Source of the DNA: Saprospiraceae bacterium
GTDB lineage: Bacteria; Bacteroidota; Bacteroidia; Chitinophagales; Saprospiraceae
DNA length: 64,000 bases
Direction of reading: 5' to 3'
NCBI GenBank assembly: GCA_016714445.1
Contig: JADJNF010000007.1
Span: 682,001-746,000 of the forward strand
The position numbers and the translations under genes are program-made. The notes beneath the pieces are model-generated. The model had not been told where the DNA came from. It saw nothing but the letters and a program-made list of their open reading frames with translations, and made no database searches. This document shows, piece by piece, positions 63,028 through 64,000 of the stretch; position 1 is the first letter of the stretch, and each line of letters starts with the position of its first letter.

Positions 63028-64000
63028 ATGAATAATAAGGGTTTCAGAAAAGCAGATCAATGGTTTAAGTCAATGGAATGGGTTCCTCTCCCCTTTCAGT
63101 ATGAAACATGGGAAGCTTTTAACCATGGAAAATCAGGCATGGTTAATGCACCTACGGGTAGTGGTAAGACCTATTCAATACTTGTAGCAGCTTTTATCGA
63201 ATACATCAATTCTCATCCTGATAATAACAAAACATCCGGCAAAGAAGGATTACAACTAATCTGGGTAACACCCATAAAAGCTCTGGCCAAAGAAATTCTT
63301 CTGTCGTGTGATAAAGCGATACTTGGCATGAATTTGCCTTGGAAAGCAGAAATACGGACAGGTGACACTACTGTAAAAGACAGGAAATCCCAAACTAAAA
63401 ATCCACCTCAGATACTAATCACAACACCGGAAAGCCTGCATGTGATTCTCGCAACGGATGGATATTCAAAAATTTTAAACACAGTAAAAACAATTGTAGT
63501 CGACGAGTGGCATGAACTCATTGGCTCAAAAAGAGGAGTTCAGACAGAGTTGGTCGTTTCAAAATTTTTCAGTCTGAATCCGAAAATAAAAATTTGGGGT
63601 ATATCCGCCACCATTGGCAATATGCCTGAAGCCATTGATGTTTTGTTGAGTGTGGTACCTACGGAAAACAGAGCCCTGATTATTGCAGATATGACAAAAA
63701 CGATAGCATTACATTCAGTCATTCCTGATGAAATAGAGCGATACCCTTGGGCTGGTCATCTTGGATTAAAATTAGCAGACAAAGTATTACACATTCTGAA
63801 CGGCAGCAAAACAAGTCTGATATTTACAAATACGAGAGCGCAGTGTGAAATATGGTACCAAAAACTGCTTGAAATGGATCCGGATCTGGCTGGTCAGATA
63901 GCGATGCATCATGGATCGATCAGCAAAGAAATAAGAGAATGGGTAGAAGAAGCACTATATGAAGGAAAAATAAAAGCGGTAGTTTGTACTTCGAGCCTTG
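63028..64000 (+). CDS. Lhr-like DEXH-box helicase, N-terminal part (cut by window edge)
   Basis: About 324 residues visible. Helicase motifs: Q-like FQYETWEAF, Walker A NAPTGSGKT, WVTPIKALAKEI (Ia), TTPESLH (Ib), VDEWHEL (II, DEWH), ISATIGN (III), TSLIFTNTRAQCE (IV) and AMHHGSI. DEWH and the overall order match Lhr / ligase-associated DNA-repair helicases of Bacteroidota. The frame continues past the right edge, so length and accessory domains cannot be seen. Confidence 0.85.
   Translation, partial: MNNKGFRKADQWFKSMEWVPLPFQYETWEAFNHGKSGMVNAPTGSGKTYSILVAAFIEYINSHPDNNKTSGKEGLQLIWVTPIKALAKEILLSCDKAILGMNLPWKAEIRTGDTTVKDRKSQTKNPPQILITTPESLHVILATDGYSKILNTVKTIVVDEWHELIGSKRGVQTELVVSKFFSLNPKIKIWGISATIGNMPEAIDVLLSVVPTENRALIIADMTKTIALHSVIPDEIERYPWAGHLGLKLADKVLHILNGSKTSLIFTNTRAQCEIWYQKLLEMDPDLAGQIAMHHGSISKEIREWVEEALYEGKIKAVVCTSSL

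Overview
The window reads as a chromosomal segment of a low-GC member of the Bacteroidota, most likely near the Saprospiria. The grounds are parts of the type IX secretion system (a PorX-type response regulator with a PglZ domain and a PorW/SprE-like TPR lipoprotein), a giant secreted peptidase with a C-terminal type IX sorting domain, TAnnTTTG promoter boxes in front of many genes, the uppS-bamA-skp order, and a mevalonate pair (type 2 IPP isomerase plus class II HMG-CoA reductase). The placement is an inference from gene content; no rRNA is present.

Layout. 1-7400: accessory surface-protein region. It starts inside a sensor kinase, followed by two copies of a regulator/surface-protein cassette (a decayed LytTR gene before a MopE-type surface protein, then an intact LytTR gene before a surface protein with seven 69-bp repeats) and a secreted SUMF1-fold protein. 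7700-12260: EamA transporter and a 1207-residue type IX-secreted metallopeptidase. 12500-17730: protein-isoaspartate methyltransferase, then two acyl-CoA synthetases (acetyl type, frameshifted; propionyl type). 17950-24000: HD phosphohydrolase, porX, cysE-cysM, SET-domain protein, second EamA transporter. 24150-31600: EF-G paralogue, then the thrA-thrB-thrC operon. 31650-34530: RRM protein with a structured leader, SDR, HAD phosphatase, M23 peptidase. 34670-42170: PorW-like lipoprotein, TPR protein, zinc-ribbon protein and Nif3 pair, degenerate M90-like protein, tRNA-Phe. 42300-46600: amylase, a phosphorylase-like protein of unknown role, an outer-membrane protein. 46600-50700: skp-bamA-uppS on the minus strand. 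50800-56550: a small structured transcription unit with a 22-codon ORF, a helical-repeat protein and a second reprolysin-like peptidase. 56570-64000: TPR protein, mevalonate genes, two related small envelope proteins, a di-haem peroxidase, and the start of an Lhr-like helicase.

How the genes work together: PorX and PorW belong to the control and machinery of type IX secretion, whose cargo includes the peptidase at 8633-12256; Skp, BamA and UppS build the envelope that carries it. Three biosynthetic sets are complete or nearly so locally: cysteine (cysE-cysM), threonine (thrABC), and the HMG-CoA reductase/IPP isomerase steps of isoprenoids, which supply substrate to UppS.

Four genes (942-3634, 13794-15694, 34675-37706, 39590-40341) are each broken by what reads as a single missing base in or near a short homopolymer. 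That pattern suggests indel errors in the assembly rather than four true pseudogenes. The least explained signals are the small transcription unit at 50822-51136, the dispersed inverted element at 13445/37717, and the duplicated LytTR cassette.
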